Part shown: one piece after another, positions 52,308 to 60,750 of the stretch
How positions within the stretch are numbered: the first letter of the stretch is position 1
Layout: every line of letters begins with the position of its first letter
Assembly: GCF_001598915.1 (NCBI RefSeq)
Contig: NZ_BDAP01000007.1
Span: 179,443-243,442, forward strand
Origin: Williamsia muralis NBRC 105860
GTDB lineage: Bacteria; Actinomycetota; Actinomycetes; Mycobacteriales; Mycobacteriaceae
Direction of reading: 5' to 3'
Length of the DNA stretch: 64,000 nucleotides
Made by a program: the position numbers and the translations under genes
Notes under the pieces: model-generated
Databases searched by the model: none
Told to the model about the DNA's origin: nothing
What the model saw: only the letters and a program-made list of their open reading frames with translations

Positions 52308-53084
52308 ATGGCTGTCCACCCGTCTCGACCAACTTCCCGCCGGCGTATGCGATCAGGCCGTCCAATAGCGCGAGTTGCCTGTGCCCTGACCGGCTCGGCT
52401 CTGGTGCTCGCGCTCGCTGTGGGGTGCGGCAGCGACGAACCGTCCGATCCCGGGAACCAGAGGTCGGTGACGGTTGTCGGCAACGGGGAGGTGAAGGGCG
52501 CTCCGGATACCCTCCGTGCCGATCTCGGGGTGGAGGCAACGGGCGACGACGTGTCCGGTGCCATCAACTCGGCGAACGCCAGCATTCAGGCACTGACCGA
52601 CGCGGTGGTCAACGCCGGTGTACCGCGGGAGGACGTGCAGACCCAGCAAGTCACCCTCACCCCGGACTACTCGACGCCCTCTCCAGGCGGCTCCAGTGCG
52701 ATCACGGGCTACCGGGCCACCAACTCACTTCGCGTCGAGATCCATGATCTGGCAAAAGCTTCCGATGTGCTGACGGCAGCGGTCAATGCCGGGGGCGATG
52801 CGACCAGGATCAGCAACGTGTCGTTTGTGATCGACGACGACTCGGAGCTGGTGACCAACGCGAGAGAGCAGGCGTTCAACGACGCGCGAGAACGCGCTCA
52901 ACAGTACGCCGGGCTGTCCGGAGACGAGCTGGGCAAGGTGTTGACCATCGACGAAACCACAAGTGGCCAAGAGGTTTCGGCGTCCGATCAGATGCGGTCG
53001 GCGATGGTCGACGCTGCAGTGCCGCTGGAACCCGGACAGCAGACAGTCAGCTTCAAAGTCACGGTGAAGTGGCAACTGAAATAG
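52308..53084 (+). CDS. SIMPL domain (DUF541) lipoprotein
   Basis: A 258-residue exported protein. A basic leader and hydrophobic core end at ALAVGC, a lipobox, then SVTVVGNGEVKGAPDTLRAD opens the SIMPL/DUF541 domain, which runs to EPGQQTVSFKVTVKWQL. Members (Omp28/BP26-like) form periplasmic channel-like assemblies; the function in actinobacteria is unknown. ATG start at 52308. Convergent with the carotenoid oxygenase. Confidence 0.88.
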   Translation: MAVHPSRPTSRRRMRSGRPIARVACALTGSALVLALAVGCGSDEPSDPGNQRSVTVVGNGEVKGAPDTLRADLGVEATGDDVSGAINSANASIQALTDAVVNAGVPREDVQTQQVTLTPDYSTPSPGGSSAITGYRATNSLRVEIHDLAKASDVLTAAVNAGGDATRISNVSFVIDDDSELVTNAREQAFNDARERAQQYAGLSGDELGKVLTIDETTSGQEVSASDQMRSAMVDAAVPLEPGQQTVSFKVTVKWQLK

Positions 53085-53103
53085 CCGGTACCCCTGCGCT
53101 GCC

Positions 53104-54513
53104 CTATCTGGGCGAGCCCGGAATCCAGCATCCGTGCAGGCCGGCGGGCACGCGGATGGGAAGGTCGACGGTGCAGAGCGGGCCGGTCTCCGGACTGTCT
53201 TCGGGGAAGATGTAGAAGGCAGACATCATCGTTTCGATGTCGGTACCGATGGTCCCCCAGTAGTTGTTGCTGTCGCCGGACATGAAGATCGGTTCGCCGA
53301 CGCTGACCGATCCGGAGTCCCAGAACGTCTGGCCACCCGACGTCAGGTTGTCGAAGAACACGGTGTTGATGCCGTCGGCCGCACCCGGCAGCTGTCCGGC
53401 GGTGGCGATGGCGCCGTGTGGCCGGGTCAACAAACGGTCGTCGACCCTGGGGAACTCGACATCAGAGTCGCTCAAGATGGTGTGCGTGCACCGCCCCTTC
53501 GCCGGATCGAGTACCGTGCGTGTGATGTTGCCGACGGATGGATCGTCAGTGATGCCAAGGGCTTCCGGCTGATTCCACCAGACGTAGTCGATGACCACCT
53601 CTCCGGTGGGTGTGTCGTAGGCGTTCGCGAAATGCCACACCCAGAATGCCTCTGTTTCGATCCATCTCACCGCTGAACCGTCCCGGGGAACAAGCGCTAT
53701 CCGGGTGCCGAGTTCGGGCTGCCACTGCAGTGGCGACCCTCCGGTGGCGAATGCCCCGAAGATGTCGAACTTCAGCGGACAGACGAAGATGACCGCGTAC
53801 TTCTCGGTCAATGCCATGTCGTGAATCATCATCGGTGCGTTCACGCCGTCGATGGCTGTGGGCGGACGGGTGCATTTTCCGTCTGCGGACACCACCGACC
53901 AGGTGAGGTAGGGGGCCTCGAACGCGTAGTTGAAGAGGACCATCTCGCCGTTGGACGGATCGATCTTCGGATGAGCTGTGCTGCCGACAAGCATTGCGCC
54001 ATCGCATGTCTCGCGGCCGATCGTGCTGAGGTCGGCAGGGTCAAGTGCATACGGCGGAGCGGTCTCGGCCATGGCCAGCAACCGACCGCCGTGCCTGACG
54101 ACGTTGATGTCGGGGAGATCGCGCCCTGTGTTCGCCACGCCCGGACCGAGGTCGTCGGCGGTGGGGGAATAGGGGTCGAACAAGCCAGACCAGAGGGCGC
54201 GGCCGGCCTTCTCTTCGGCAATCACCGCCGGGGTTCGGACGAAGCGGTTGCGATATCCCGCTGTGGTGCCGTCGAAGTCGACCTGATGAACCATCGCGTC
54301 GCCGTCAAGCGGGTAGTTGTAACTCCCGATCGGATCGAAGCGAGGGTTGGGCCCGTTGCGGAGATAGCTCCCCACCAGGTCCGGGGGAAGCTCACCGGCG
54401 ATGGGGAGACCGGTGACGTCGACTTCGTTGCGCTGCGGGGCAAACACTCCCGACAGGTAGGGGTGGTTCGCCATGTCGACCACCGCGGGCCGGGGAACGT
54501 GGGGCGAGGTCAT
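53104..54513 (-). CDS. Carotenoid oxygenase family protein
   Basis: A 469-residue seven-bladed beta-propeller non-haem iron oxygenase that cleaves a double bond in carotenoids or stilbenes. The four iron histidines are suggested by GSTAHPKIDP, PMMIHDMALT, VWHFANAYD and GLHGCWIPG. The N-terminus YLSGVFAPQRNEVDV with YLRNGPNPRF is characteristic. It overlaps by ATGA with the small gene upstream. The apocarotenoid or lignostilbene substrate is not decided by sequence. Confidence 0.93.
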   Translation of the reverse strand: MTSPHVPRPAVVDMANHPYLSGVFAPQRNEVDVTGLPIAGELPPDLVGSYLRNGPNPRFDPIGSYNYPLDGDAMVHQVDFDGTTAGYRNRFVRTPAVIAEEKAGRALWSGLFDPYSPTADDLGPGVANTGRDLPDINVVRHGGRLLAMAETAPPYALDPADLSTIGRETCDGAMLVGSTAHPKIDPSNGEMVLFNYAFEAPYLTWSVVSADGKCTRPPTAIDGVNAPMMIHDMALTEKYAVIFVCPLKFDIFGAFATGGSPLQWQPELGTRIALVPRDGSAVRWIETEAFWVWHFANAYDTPTGEVVIDYVWWNQPEALGITDDPSVGNITRTVLDPAKGRCTHTILSDSDVEFPRVDDRLLTRPHGAIATAGQLPGAADGINTVFFDNLTSGGQTFWDSGSVSVGEPIFMSGDSNNYWGTIGTDIETMMSAFYIFPEDSPETGPLCTVDLPIRVPAGLHGCWIPGSPR

Positions 54514-54818
54514 TGCATCGGCCGCTGGGTGCTGTCACGGGCGGCGGCGAGACCGGCAAGTAGTGCGTCGACCTTTTCGCGATTCGTCGCCGGTGTCATC
54601 AAGCCGACAAAGGGAGGGCGGTCGAACGTCAACGTGACCTGGATGAGCTGTTCTCGGTCTCCGCCGAAGAGCTTCTTGCGCCGGTCGATTTCTTTCACCT
54701 CGGCGGAGACGAAGGACGCCGCCGGGAGCCGCGTCTTGGACGTGCCGCCACGGAGTTTCTCGAACCATTCACCGTCGAGTACCACGGTCTCGTTGGACAA
54801 GCCACGAATCTCGATCAT
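54510..54818 (-). CDS. Hypothetical protein coupled to the carotenoid oxygenase
   Basis: A 102-residue protein without a recognised family. The pattern of alternating strands (ETVVLDGEWFEKL, ASFVSAEVKEIDRR, LIQVTLTFDRPPFVGLM) followed by a helix is like bacterial PH-domain-type small proteins such as DUF4429, but this is weak. Its stop overlaps the oxygenase ATG (ATGA), so the two are translationally coupled. ATG at 54818 with GAAGGCGA upstream. Confidence 0.65.
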   Translation of the reverse strand: MIEIRGLSNETVVLDGEWFEKLRGGTSKTRLPAASFVSAEVKEIDRRKKLFGGDREQLIQVTLTFDRPPFVGLMTPATNREKVDALLAGLAAARDSTQRPMQ

Positions 54819-54945
54819 CGGTCGCCTTCCTGCAGCCCGTTGGGGCGCAGGACGGATGTGCCAGAAACCACGACGACCGCGCCGCGTGAATTGTAATACG
54901 CGGACACGGCCGTTCGGGGGCTATCGATCAGGCATTGGACACACT

Positions 54946-55368
54946 TCAGTCTTCGGTGACAACCAGCTTCACGTCGATGTTTCCGCGGGTGGCGTTGGAG
55001 TAGGGGCACACTTCGTGAGCCTTCTCGGTCAGTTTCTGTGCGGTGTCGTGGTCGACGTTCGGCAGGGTCACCTCTAGTTCGACGGCGAGCCCGAAGCCGC
55101 CGTTGTCGAGGCTGCCGATGGAGACCCGTGCGCCCACGGCCGAGTCGGACACATCCGCCTTCTCCTGGCCGGCCACCAACCGCAGGGCGGAGTGGAAGCA
55201 CGCGGCGTATCCGGCTGCGAAGAGCTGCTCGGGGTTGGTGCCGACGCCGTTGCCGCCCATTTCCTTGGGGATCGAGAGTTCGAGATCCACTTTGCCGTCC
55301 GAGGTGCGGGCGCGGCCGTCGCGACCTTCTCCGGTGGCGAGTGCCTCCGCTGTGTAAATAGCTTTCAT
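54946..55368 (-). CDS. ohr: Organic hydroperoxide resistance protein Ohr
   Basis: A 140-residue OsmC/Ohr-family thiol peroxidase that reduces organic hydroperoxides with lipoylated or dihydrolipoamide-linked electron donors. The active cysteines are Cys57 in GYAACFHSAL and Cys121 in VCPYSNATRGN; the catalytic Arg is in ARTSDGK. The ATG at 55368 shares a base with the ohrR stop (TGATG), with GAAAGG 7 bases upstream; a GTG one codon earlier is possible. Expression is presumably controlled by OhrR. Confidence 0.95.
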   Translation of the reverse strand: MKAIYTAEALATGEGRDGRARTSDGKVDLELSIPKEMGGNGVGTNPEQLFAAGYAACFHSALRLVAGQEKADVSDSAVGARVSIGSLDNGGFGLAVELEVTLPNVDHDTAQKLTEKAHEVCPYSNATRGNIDVKLVVTED

Positions 55369-55844
55369 CACAATGCCTTTCGTTGTCGGTTCTTCTCATC
55401 GCCGGCTTGAGCGGCGCCGGCCTGTCGTAACGCGGCGGTCAGCAACTGGGCCGCGTCACGCAAGTTCGTCAATTCGAGCTCTGTCAGATCGGTTGCCGCG
55501 AAGAGATTTTCAGGTATGCACTCTGCGCGGCGTTCGAGGTCGCGGCCCTTGTCGGTCAACGTGATCTCGACCGATCGCTCATCGGCGGGTGTCCGTTGAC
55601 GCACCAGGAGGCCGGCAGACTCGAGGCGTTTGAGCAACGGGGACAGGGTTCCCGAATCCAGCTGGAGCCGTTCACCGAGCCGTCGGACCGTGATGGGTTC
55701 GTCCTCCCACAGAACCAGGAGCACCAGGTATTGGGGATAGGTCAGACCGAGTTCGTCGAGAATCGGCCGATACGCGGCCGTGGTTGCCCGCGACGCCGAA
55801 TACAGCGCGAAGCAGAGTTGCTGATCAAGCCGAAGTGCGGACAT
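55368..55844 (-). CDS. ohrR: MarR family regulator OhrR
   Basis: A 158-residue MarR-type repressor that senses organic hydroperoxides. The N-terminal LDQQLCFALYSASRATT carries the peroxidatic cysteine (Cys11) in the OhrR position, and the winged helix is LGERLQLDSGTLSPLLKRLE with RTPADERSVEITLT as the wing. An in-frame GTG at 55862 gives six more residues; the ATG at 55844 is preferred because the protein then starts close to the cysteine helix. Immediately followed by ohr. Confidence 0.92.
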   Translation of the reverse strand: MSALRLDQQLCFALYSASRATTAAYRPILDELGLTYPQYLVLLVLWEDEPITVRRLGERLQLDSGTLSPLLKRLESAGLLVRQRTPADERSVEITLTDKGRDLERRAECIPENLFAATDLTELELTNLRDAAQLLTAALRQAGAAQAGDEKNRQRKAL

Positions 55845-55868
55845 GCCGAAATGGTAGACCACAATTCA

Positions 55869-55880
55869 GTTGTGCACAAC
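55869..55880. promoter_or_regulatory. Palindrome upstream of ohrR, candidate OhrR operator
   Basis: GTTGTGCACAAC is a perfect 12-base palindrome 25 bp before the ohrR start; a second, overlapping arm pair CACAA/TTGTG spans 55860-55874. AT-rich dyads of this kind precede ohr-ohrR genes elsewhere. It lies in the short gap to the DinB gene. Confidence 0.5.
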
Positions 55881-55887
55881 TAGACCG

Positions 55888-56406
55888 TCAGGAAGTGGTC
55901 GAAGCCCGGTCGAACAATCCGGCGATGTACGCGGCCTGCCCGGCGTGCTGCAGGTCATCTGAGATGACGCTGATGAGACGCACCGCGAGCGTGACCCGAG
56001 GATCCCAGCGATCGTCCACGATCCGGTCGAGATCGTCGGAGCCGATGGTCTGCAGATACGACAGCGTGCTCGCATGCACTGCATCGTGATATCCCAGAAG
56101 GTCTTGCGCGCTGGCGACGACCCGCCCGACCTCGTCTGACGTCTGCCCGTATCCGATGGCGCCGGTGTCGAAGGGCAGCGCGAACCGCGCCTCCCACCCG
56201 TCGCCGGTCCACACCTGTTCGGTCCCGGCAACTTCGGCGACGTGGTCGTCCTGCACCCGGGTGAGGTGCCAGATCAACCAGGCGATCGAGTTCGCCTCCG
56301 GATCGGGCCGATAGGTGAGGGCTGACTCCGGCAGATCCTGGAGTGTCTCGTGGACAATTTCCTTGATCCGGTCGAACGCGTCGGTCAGGAGTGCAGATTC
56401 GTTCAC
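55888..56406 (-). CDS. DinB superfamily protein (DUF664)
   Basis: A 172-residue four-helix-bundle protein of the DinB/DUF664 group. Metal-binding histidines are in WLIWHLTRVQDDH and LQHAGQAAYIAGL. Actinobacterial members include mycothiol-dependent enzymes, so a thiol-related reaction is possible but not shown. The GTG at 56406 has GGAAGGAA 5 bases upstream. On the same strand as ohrR, whose operator lies between them. Confidence 0.83.
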   Translation of the reverse strand: MNESALLTDAFDRIKEIVHETLQDLPESALTYRPDPEANSIAWLIWHLTRVQDDHVAEVAGTEQVWTGDGWEARFALPFDTGAIGYGQTSDEVGRVVASAQDLLGYHDAVHASTLSYLQTIGSDDLDRIVDDRWDPRVTLAVRLISVISDDLQHAGQAAYIAGLFDRASTTS

Positions 56407-56531
56407 GGTGTTCCTTCCGTCAAGTTCTGATGGGCGCACTCCACATCTACCCCGCGAAACCGTCTTCATGGGAACTGGCGTGAGCGCGTGACCTCAGAAA
56501 TGGTGCACATCGGACCAATCGGTGGAACCGT

Positions 56532-58220
56532 GTGAGTGTGAGCAATGAAATGCCGACCCTCGTTCTCGGACCCATCCTTCGCTACGTGGACAACACGCGG
56601 GCCACCATCTGGGTGGAGACCGATCGTGAGTGCACTGTGGAGGTGCGGACCTCGACCGGCCAGAGCGGTGCCGAGAACACGTGGTCCGTACACGAGCACC
56701 ACTTCGCCATCGTGCAGTTGGTCGATCTGCCGTCCGGCACTGTTGTCGACTATTCGGTGACGTTGCGATCGTCTGCTGATCCGGTGGTGGAGGCCTCTCC
56801 CACGGTGGCCGCCGGCGGTACCTTGCGGACCGCGGCCGAGGACGACGCCCTGACGGTTGCGTTCGGCTCGTGCCGGCGCGGCGATACATACGACGAGGAC
56901 CGGCTCAAGGCGATCGGGGCCGACGGGCTCGCCGGTCTGGCCGCACGGGTGAAAGATCAAGACGCCGAGCAGTGGCCGCAGCTGCTTCTGCTTCTCGGGG
57001 ATCAGGTGTACGCCGACGACCCGTCCCCCGAGATCAAAGAGCGACTGCGCGAACGTCGCGAGACCCAGAAGGATCCGGAACTGGGCGAGGAAGTGCTCGA
57101 GGAGATCTGCGACTTCGAGGAATACACCTGGCTGTATCGGGAGTCGTGGGGTGCCGAGCAGGTCACCGGGTTGATGGCCACCATCCCGAGCTGCATGATC
57201 CTCGACGACCACGATCTGCGCGACGACTGGAACTCGTCGCTCGACTGGCGAAAAGACATCGAGCAGAAGCCGTGGTGGCACCGACGAGTGGTCGGGGCAT
57301 TCTCGTCCTACTGGATCTACCAGCACCTCGGCAATCTCTCCCCGGACGAGCTGCAGAACGACGAGCTCTACCTGGCCGTGCGCGGGGCGGCCACGGCCGA
57401 AGACCGTGAAAAGCTGCTGTCCGACTTCTCGCTCCGCGCCGACAGCGAGCCGACATCGGCGCGGTGGAGTTATGTCCGCGATCTCGGGAACACCCGGATC
57501 ATCATGATCGATTCGCGCTGCTCACGCGACCTGACCCCCGAACGCCGTGCGATGCTCGACGAAGCCGAATGGAAGTGGTTGCGCGAGCAGGCACTTGGGA
57601 CCGATGCACGCCACATCGTCTTCGGGACGTCACTGCCCTACCTGATGTTGCCTGCGCTCCATCACCTCGAGCAGTGGAATGAAGCCGTCGCGCAGGGCGC
57701 GTGGGGTAAACGCTGGGGCAAGGTGGGGGAGAAGCTGCGGCTCGCTCTGGACCTCGAGCACTGGGCCGCCTTCGGCAAGTCGTTCGAAGACATGGTCGGC
57801 CTGGTCGAAGAGATCGTCGATCGTCCCAATCCGCCCGCGAGTGCGTTGTGGTTGTCCGGCGATGTGCACTGTTCGTATGTCGCCGAGGCCGAGCTGACCC
57901 GCACCTCGACCGACTCGACGGTGCTCTACCAACTGACCATGTCGCCGTTCCGGAATCCCCTTGACCTGCCCATTCGCGTGGTGAACCGTCTCGCGATCCG
58001 GAAGCCGATGGTCCGGTTCCTGCGATTCCTCGCCCACCGGGCCGGGCTGGAGGACCATCCGATCACCTGGCAGGCCGAGGCGGGGCCCTGGTTCGACAAC
58101 GGCGTGATGTCGCTGCGGCTCGAGGGTGACACAGCGTCTGTGCGGGTCGACCACGCGCAGACCGGCCCGGGAGGGTCGCAGAAGCTGGTGCAAACCCACC
58201 AGATGCAGCTCACGACCTGA
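56532..58220 (+). CDS. PhoD-like alkaline phosphatase D family protein
   Basis: A 562-residue metallophosphatase of the PhoD family. Metal-site motifs are AFGSCRRGDTY, LLGDQVYADDP, LDDHDLRDDWN and WLSGDVHCSYVAEAEL. The N-terminal beta domain starts at LVLGPILRYVD. No signal peptide is seen, so unlike secreted PhoD this copy may act in the cytosol. GTG start at 56532. It faces the DinB gene divergently. Confidence 0.88.
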   Translation: MSVSNEMPTLVLGPILRYVDNTRATIWVETDRECTVEVRTSTGQSGAENTWSVHEHHFAIVQLVDLPSGTVVDYSVTLRSSADPVVEASPTVAAGGTLRTAAEDDALTVAFGSCRRGDTYDEDRLKAIGADGLAGLAARVKDQDAEQWPQLLLLLGDQVYADDPSPEIKERLRERRETQKDPELGEEVLEEICDFEEYTWLYRESWGAEQVTGLMATIPSCMILDDHDLRDDWNSSLDWRKDIEQKPWWHRRVVGAFSSYWIYQHLGNLSPDELQNDELYLAVRGAATAEDREKLLSDFSLRADSEPTSARWSYVRDLGNTRIIMIDSRCSRDLTPERRAMLDEAEWKWLREQALGTDARHIVFGTSLPYLMLPALHHLEQWNEAVAQGAWGKRWGKVGEKLRLALDLEHWAAFGKSFEDMVGLVEEIVDRPNPPASALWLSGDVHCSYVAEAELTRTSTDSTVLYQLTMSPFRNPLDLPIRVVNRLAIRKPMVRFLRFLAHRAGLEDHPITWQAEAGPWFDNGVMSLRLEGDTASVRVDHAQTGPGGSQKLVQTHQMQLTT

Positions 58221-58273
58221 TCGCTCGGCCGGACGGCGTTGTCGTCCGGCCGCGCATCGCTACCCTCGGATAC

Positions 58274-58477
58274 ATGGGCATCAGTAAGAACGACTCAGTG
58301 GCATGGAATACCCCGCAAGGCGAGACAGAAGGGAAAGCCGTCGAGAAGAGAACAAAACCTTTTACTTTTTCAGGTCAGAAATTCAATGCAAGTGATGACG
58401 AACCCTATTGGATAGTCGAGTCCGCAAAGAGCGGTTCGAAGGCCGCCCACAAAGAATCGTCATTGAAGAAGAAATGA
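58274..58477 (+). CDS. Hypervirulence-associated TUDOR domain protein (DUF2945), AT-rich gene
   Basis: A 67-residue basic protein. GISKNDSVAWNTPQGETEGKAV and the tail EPYWIVESAKSGSKAAHK match the small DUF2945 family (quoted separately here). Its role is unknown. The gene has about 47 % G+C by hand count against a visibly much higher background, and uses A/T-ending codons such as AAA, TTT and AGA that are rare in the neighbours. That suggests transfer from a lower-GC source. It stands alone, with no transposase. Confidence 0.8.
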   Translation: MGISKNDSVAWNTPQGETEGKAVEKRTKPFTFSGQKFNASDDEPYWIVESAKSGSKAAHKESSLKKK

Positions 58478-58578
58478 CATACCCGTATTCGCTCGCAGTC
58501 AAACATCCATGAGGGAGTGCCGACGGCGAAACGCCTTGCCGGAGAGGTCTGCTCGGCTGAGCTCAGCGGCAGTGAAGA

Positions 58579-58620
58579 CAAAAAAGTGGGTGACCGGCGA
58601 TTTCTCGCTGGTCACCCACT
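58579..58620 (-). terminator. Intrinsic terminator of cspA
   Basis: A perfect 11-bp stem, AGTGGGTGACC (58585-58595) with GGTCACCCACT (58610-58620), encloses a 14-base loop. On the minus strand it is followed by six T residues, so it is a full factor-independent terminator, 20 bp after the cspA stop. Confidence 0.9.
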
Positions 58621-58639
58621 CTTTGGAAGTCTGGCGATC

Positions 58640-58843
58640 TCAGATCGCGGTTACTCCGGTGGCCTGCGGGCCTTTAGCGCCCTGGCCGATCTCGAACTCG
58701 ACTCGCTGATTCTCTTCGAGGGTGCGGAAGCCGCCGCCCTGGATCTCAGAGTAATGAACGAAGACGTCATCCGAACCGCCGTCGGGGGCGATGAAGCCGA
58801 AGCCTTTTTCGCCGTTGAACCATTTCACAGTTCCCTGTGCCAT
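58640..58843 (-). CDS. Cold shock protein CspA family
   Basis: A 67-residue cold shock domain protein, an RNA chaperone. RNP1 is KGFGFIAPD and RNP2 is [26 protein letters not shown] opens it. An AAGAGAGAAG site precedes the ATG. The upstream region (58844-58999) is a leader of over 100 bases with A-rich and GC-rich parts, as usual for cold-shock mRNAs. Confidence 0.97.
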   Translation of the reverse strand: MAQGTVKWFNGEKGFGFIAPDGGSDDVFVHYSEIQGGGFRTLEENQRVEFEIGQGAKGPQATGVTAI

Positions 58844-58999
58844 ATTAAAGTACTTCTCTCTTTTTTCCTGCAGAACGCATGAACACGCCCCTGCACATAG
58901 TGTTGCACGGATTGGGCGAAAGCGATAGCGCAGGGGCGAAAAATGTTTGCGCGTCGTCGCTCGGGCACTGCGCGGGGCTGATGAACGCGGTGTTCGCGG

Positions 59000-59203
59000 C
59001 TATTGGCCGCGGCCGGTCTCGCCCTGCAGCTTGTCGATCATCTCCGAGGCCTGGGCCTTGTTGAGGTCGTCCGGGACCTCTTCGCCGGCTTCCTGGGCAA
59101 GGGTTTCGAGGTAGCTCTGTTGCGGTCCGGTGGCCGGCTCATCGCCGGTGACCCAGTCGGAGGGGTCCTTTTCGGGATTCTGCTGGATGTTTGATTCGCT
59201 CAT
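59000..59203 (-). CDS. DUF3072 domain protein
   Basis: A 67-residue acidic protein of unknown function. KDPSDWVTGDEPATGPQQSY is the DUF3072 core, and DLNKAQASEMIDKLQ follows as a helix. Similar proteins occur singly in many actinobacteria and some proteobacteria. No membrane segment. Stress induction is a guess based on its neighbours. Confidence 0.85.
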   Translation of the reverse strand: MSESNIQQNPEKDPSDWVTGDEPATGPQQSYLETLAQEAGEEVPDDLNKAQASEMIDKLQGETGRGQ

Positions 59204-59281
59204 GTGTTCGACGGTACCTGTCGACCGCGGATCGGGCCACCGAAGATTCGAGATCGGGCGCGGTGAATCGCAGTTGGTCGG

Positions 59282-59761
59282 TCAGTGGTTCGGCAACACG
59301 CACACCGTGTCGATGCCCAGCACGCGGTTTAGCCGACCGAAGGCGAGCCATGAGCCGAGACACATGCTCAGCTCGACTATCTCGGCCTGGCTGTAGGCGG
59401 CGGTCATCCTCTTCCAGAAGTCGTCGTCGAGTCCTTGGTGGTCGAGGGCGTATCGCTCGGCATACTCCGCGGCCAGCCGCGTACGGGTGTCGAACGCGTC
59501 GGTGGTGCGCCATTCGGTAACTGCGTGGTCGAATAAGTCCTCGACCTTCGTCCCGTCCCGTTCGGTGCGCCAGTCCTGGCAGAACACACATCCGTTGATC
59601 TGCGCAATCCGTAGTCGGGCGGCTTCGAACTCGCGGAGTCCCAGGGTGCTGTCGGAGTACACCTTCATCGCAAAGGTGGACGCTGCGACTCCGATGCCGG
59701 GCACCATCTCACCCCATACATAGGTGATCGGGTCTTTGTCCTGGGGAACGTCGATGATCAT
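59282..59761 (-). CDS. Carboxymuconolactone decarboxylase/AhpD-like protein
   Basis: A 159-residue helical protein of the AhpD superfamily. The redox pair is Cys58 and Cys61 in INGCVFCQDWRTE, with a following YSQAEIVELSMCLGSWLAFGR core. Members reduce peroxides or act on aromatic lactones; the CxxC pair favours a thiol-peroxidase role. ATG start at 59761. Confidence 0.87.
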   Translation of the reverse strand: MIIDVPQDKDPITYVWGEMVPGIGVAASTFAMKVYSDSTLGLREFEAARLRIAQINGCVFCQDWRTERDGTKVEDLFDHAVTEWRTTDAFDTRTRLAAEYAERYALDHQGLDDDFWKRMTAAYSQAEIVELSMCLGSWLAFGRLNRVLGIDTVCVLPNH

Positions 59762-60102
59762 GACGGCGCCGTCCTTGCGGTTCGTGTCGACCGCGGCATC
59801 TACCGCGTCGTCCGCAGTCCAGAATAAGGAACACGTTTCAGTTTTCGGCCCGATCGACGCAGCCGGTGTGCTGAAGGTGTTTCACTCATCGTGATTTGAA
59901 GGCTTGCTCAGCCGCCCTGGGTGGCCGCCACGTGCAGGTTTGCCGCATCGGCAGTCGGAGCTGTGAGCCCTTTTTCCGAGAAGCGATGTTTGGCGCGGTC
60001 GTGGTCGGACAACATAATGACCGAACACGTCGCGGCGGCTCCACGCCGAGACGGCGGCGATGTCGCCTGTTGGCCGAACGACCGAGGGAAGCGGGGCATC
60101 GC
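59762..60102. other. Intergenic region without a gene
   Basis: About 340 bases between the AhpD-like gene and the osmoprotectant operon. It contains no convincing gene on either strand; the open frame into 60103 has arginine-rich, non-conserved translation. It holds the promoter elements listed below. Confidence 0.6.
59990..60018 (+). promoter_or_regulatory. Putative promoter of the osmoprotectant transporter operon
   Basis: TTGGCG (59990-59995) and CATAAT (60013-60018) are separated by 17 bases, fitting a sigma-A-type promoter. Transcription would begin near 60025, with a leader of about 78 bases to the TTG start at 60103. Confidence 0.5.
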
Positions 60103-60750
60103 TTGGACGCGTTGTGGGACTACATCACGTCGCACCAATCGCAATTGGTCTTCGACTCGTATCAACACGTCAGTGCGGTTATGCAGAGCGTTGTCATCGC
60201 GACGGTCATCGGAGTGGTGATCGGACTGCTCACCTACCGCAACGACATCGCATCCAACCTCGCCACATCCATCTCCAGCGCCGTGTTGACCGTGCCCTCG
60301 TTCGCGCTGTTGGGCCTGCTCATCCCGCTGGTCGGGCTGGGTGTCATCCCGAGTATCACCGCGCTGGTGCTGTATTCGCTGCTGCCCATCATCCGCAACA
60401 CCATCGTCGGCATGAACAACATCGAGCCTGCGCTCATCGATGCGGCACGGGGCATCGGTATGGGCCGGCTGATCACCCTCGTACGGGTTGAACTCCCGTT
60501 GGTCTGGCCGGCGATCCTCGCAGGCATGCGGCTGAGCACGCAGATGGCGATGGGTGTCCTGGCGATCGCGGCGTATGTGAAGGGCCCGGGGCTGGGGAAC
60601 CTGATATTCGCAGGCCTTGCCCGCGTCGGTAGCCCGACCGCGGTTCCGATGGCACTGAGCGGCACCTTGCTGATCGTCATACTCGCCCTCGTTCTCGACG
60701 CTCTCTACGTACTCCTCGGACGACTCACAACGTCGAAAGGCATCCGGTGA
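60103..60750 (+). CDS. Osmoprotectant ABC transporter permease (OpuCB/ProW-like), first
   Basis: A 215-residue membrane permease with about five to six hydrophobic segments. The BPD_transp signature region LIDAARGIGMGRLITLVRVE and PLVWPAILAGMR place it in the glycine betaine/choline/carnitine uptake group. The TTG at 60103 is preferred, with CGGGG 6 bases upstream; the open frame further upstream has no conserved sequence. The next gene overlaps its stop (GTGA). Confidence 0.88.
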   Translation: MDALWDYITSHQSQLVFDSYQHVSAVMQSVVIATVIGVVIGLLTYRNDIASNLATSISSAVLTVPSFALLGLLIPLVGLGVIPSITALVLYSLLPIIRNTIVGMNNIEPALIDAARGIGMGRLITLVRVELPLVWPAILAGMRLSTQMAMGVLAIAAYVKGPGLGNLIFAGLARVGSPTAVPMALSGTLLIVILALVLDALYVLLGRLTTSKGIR

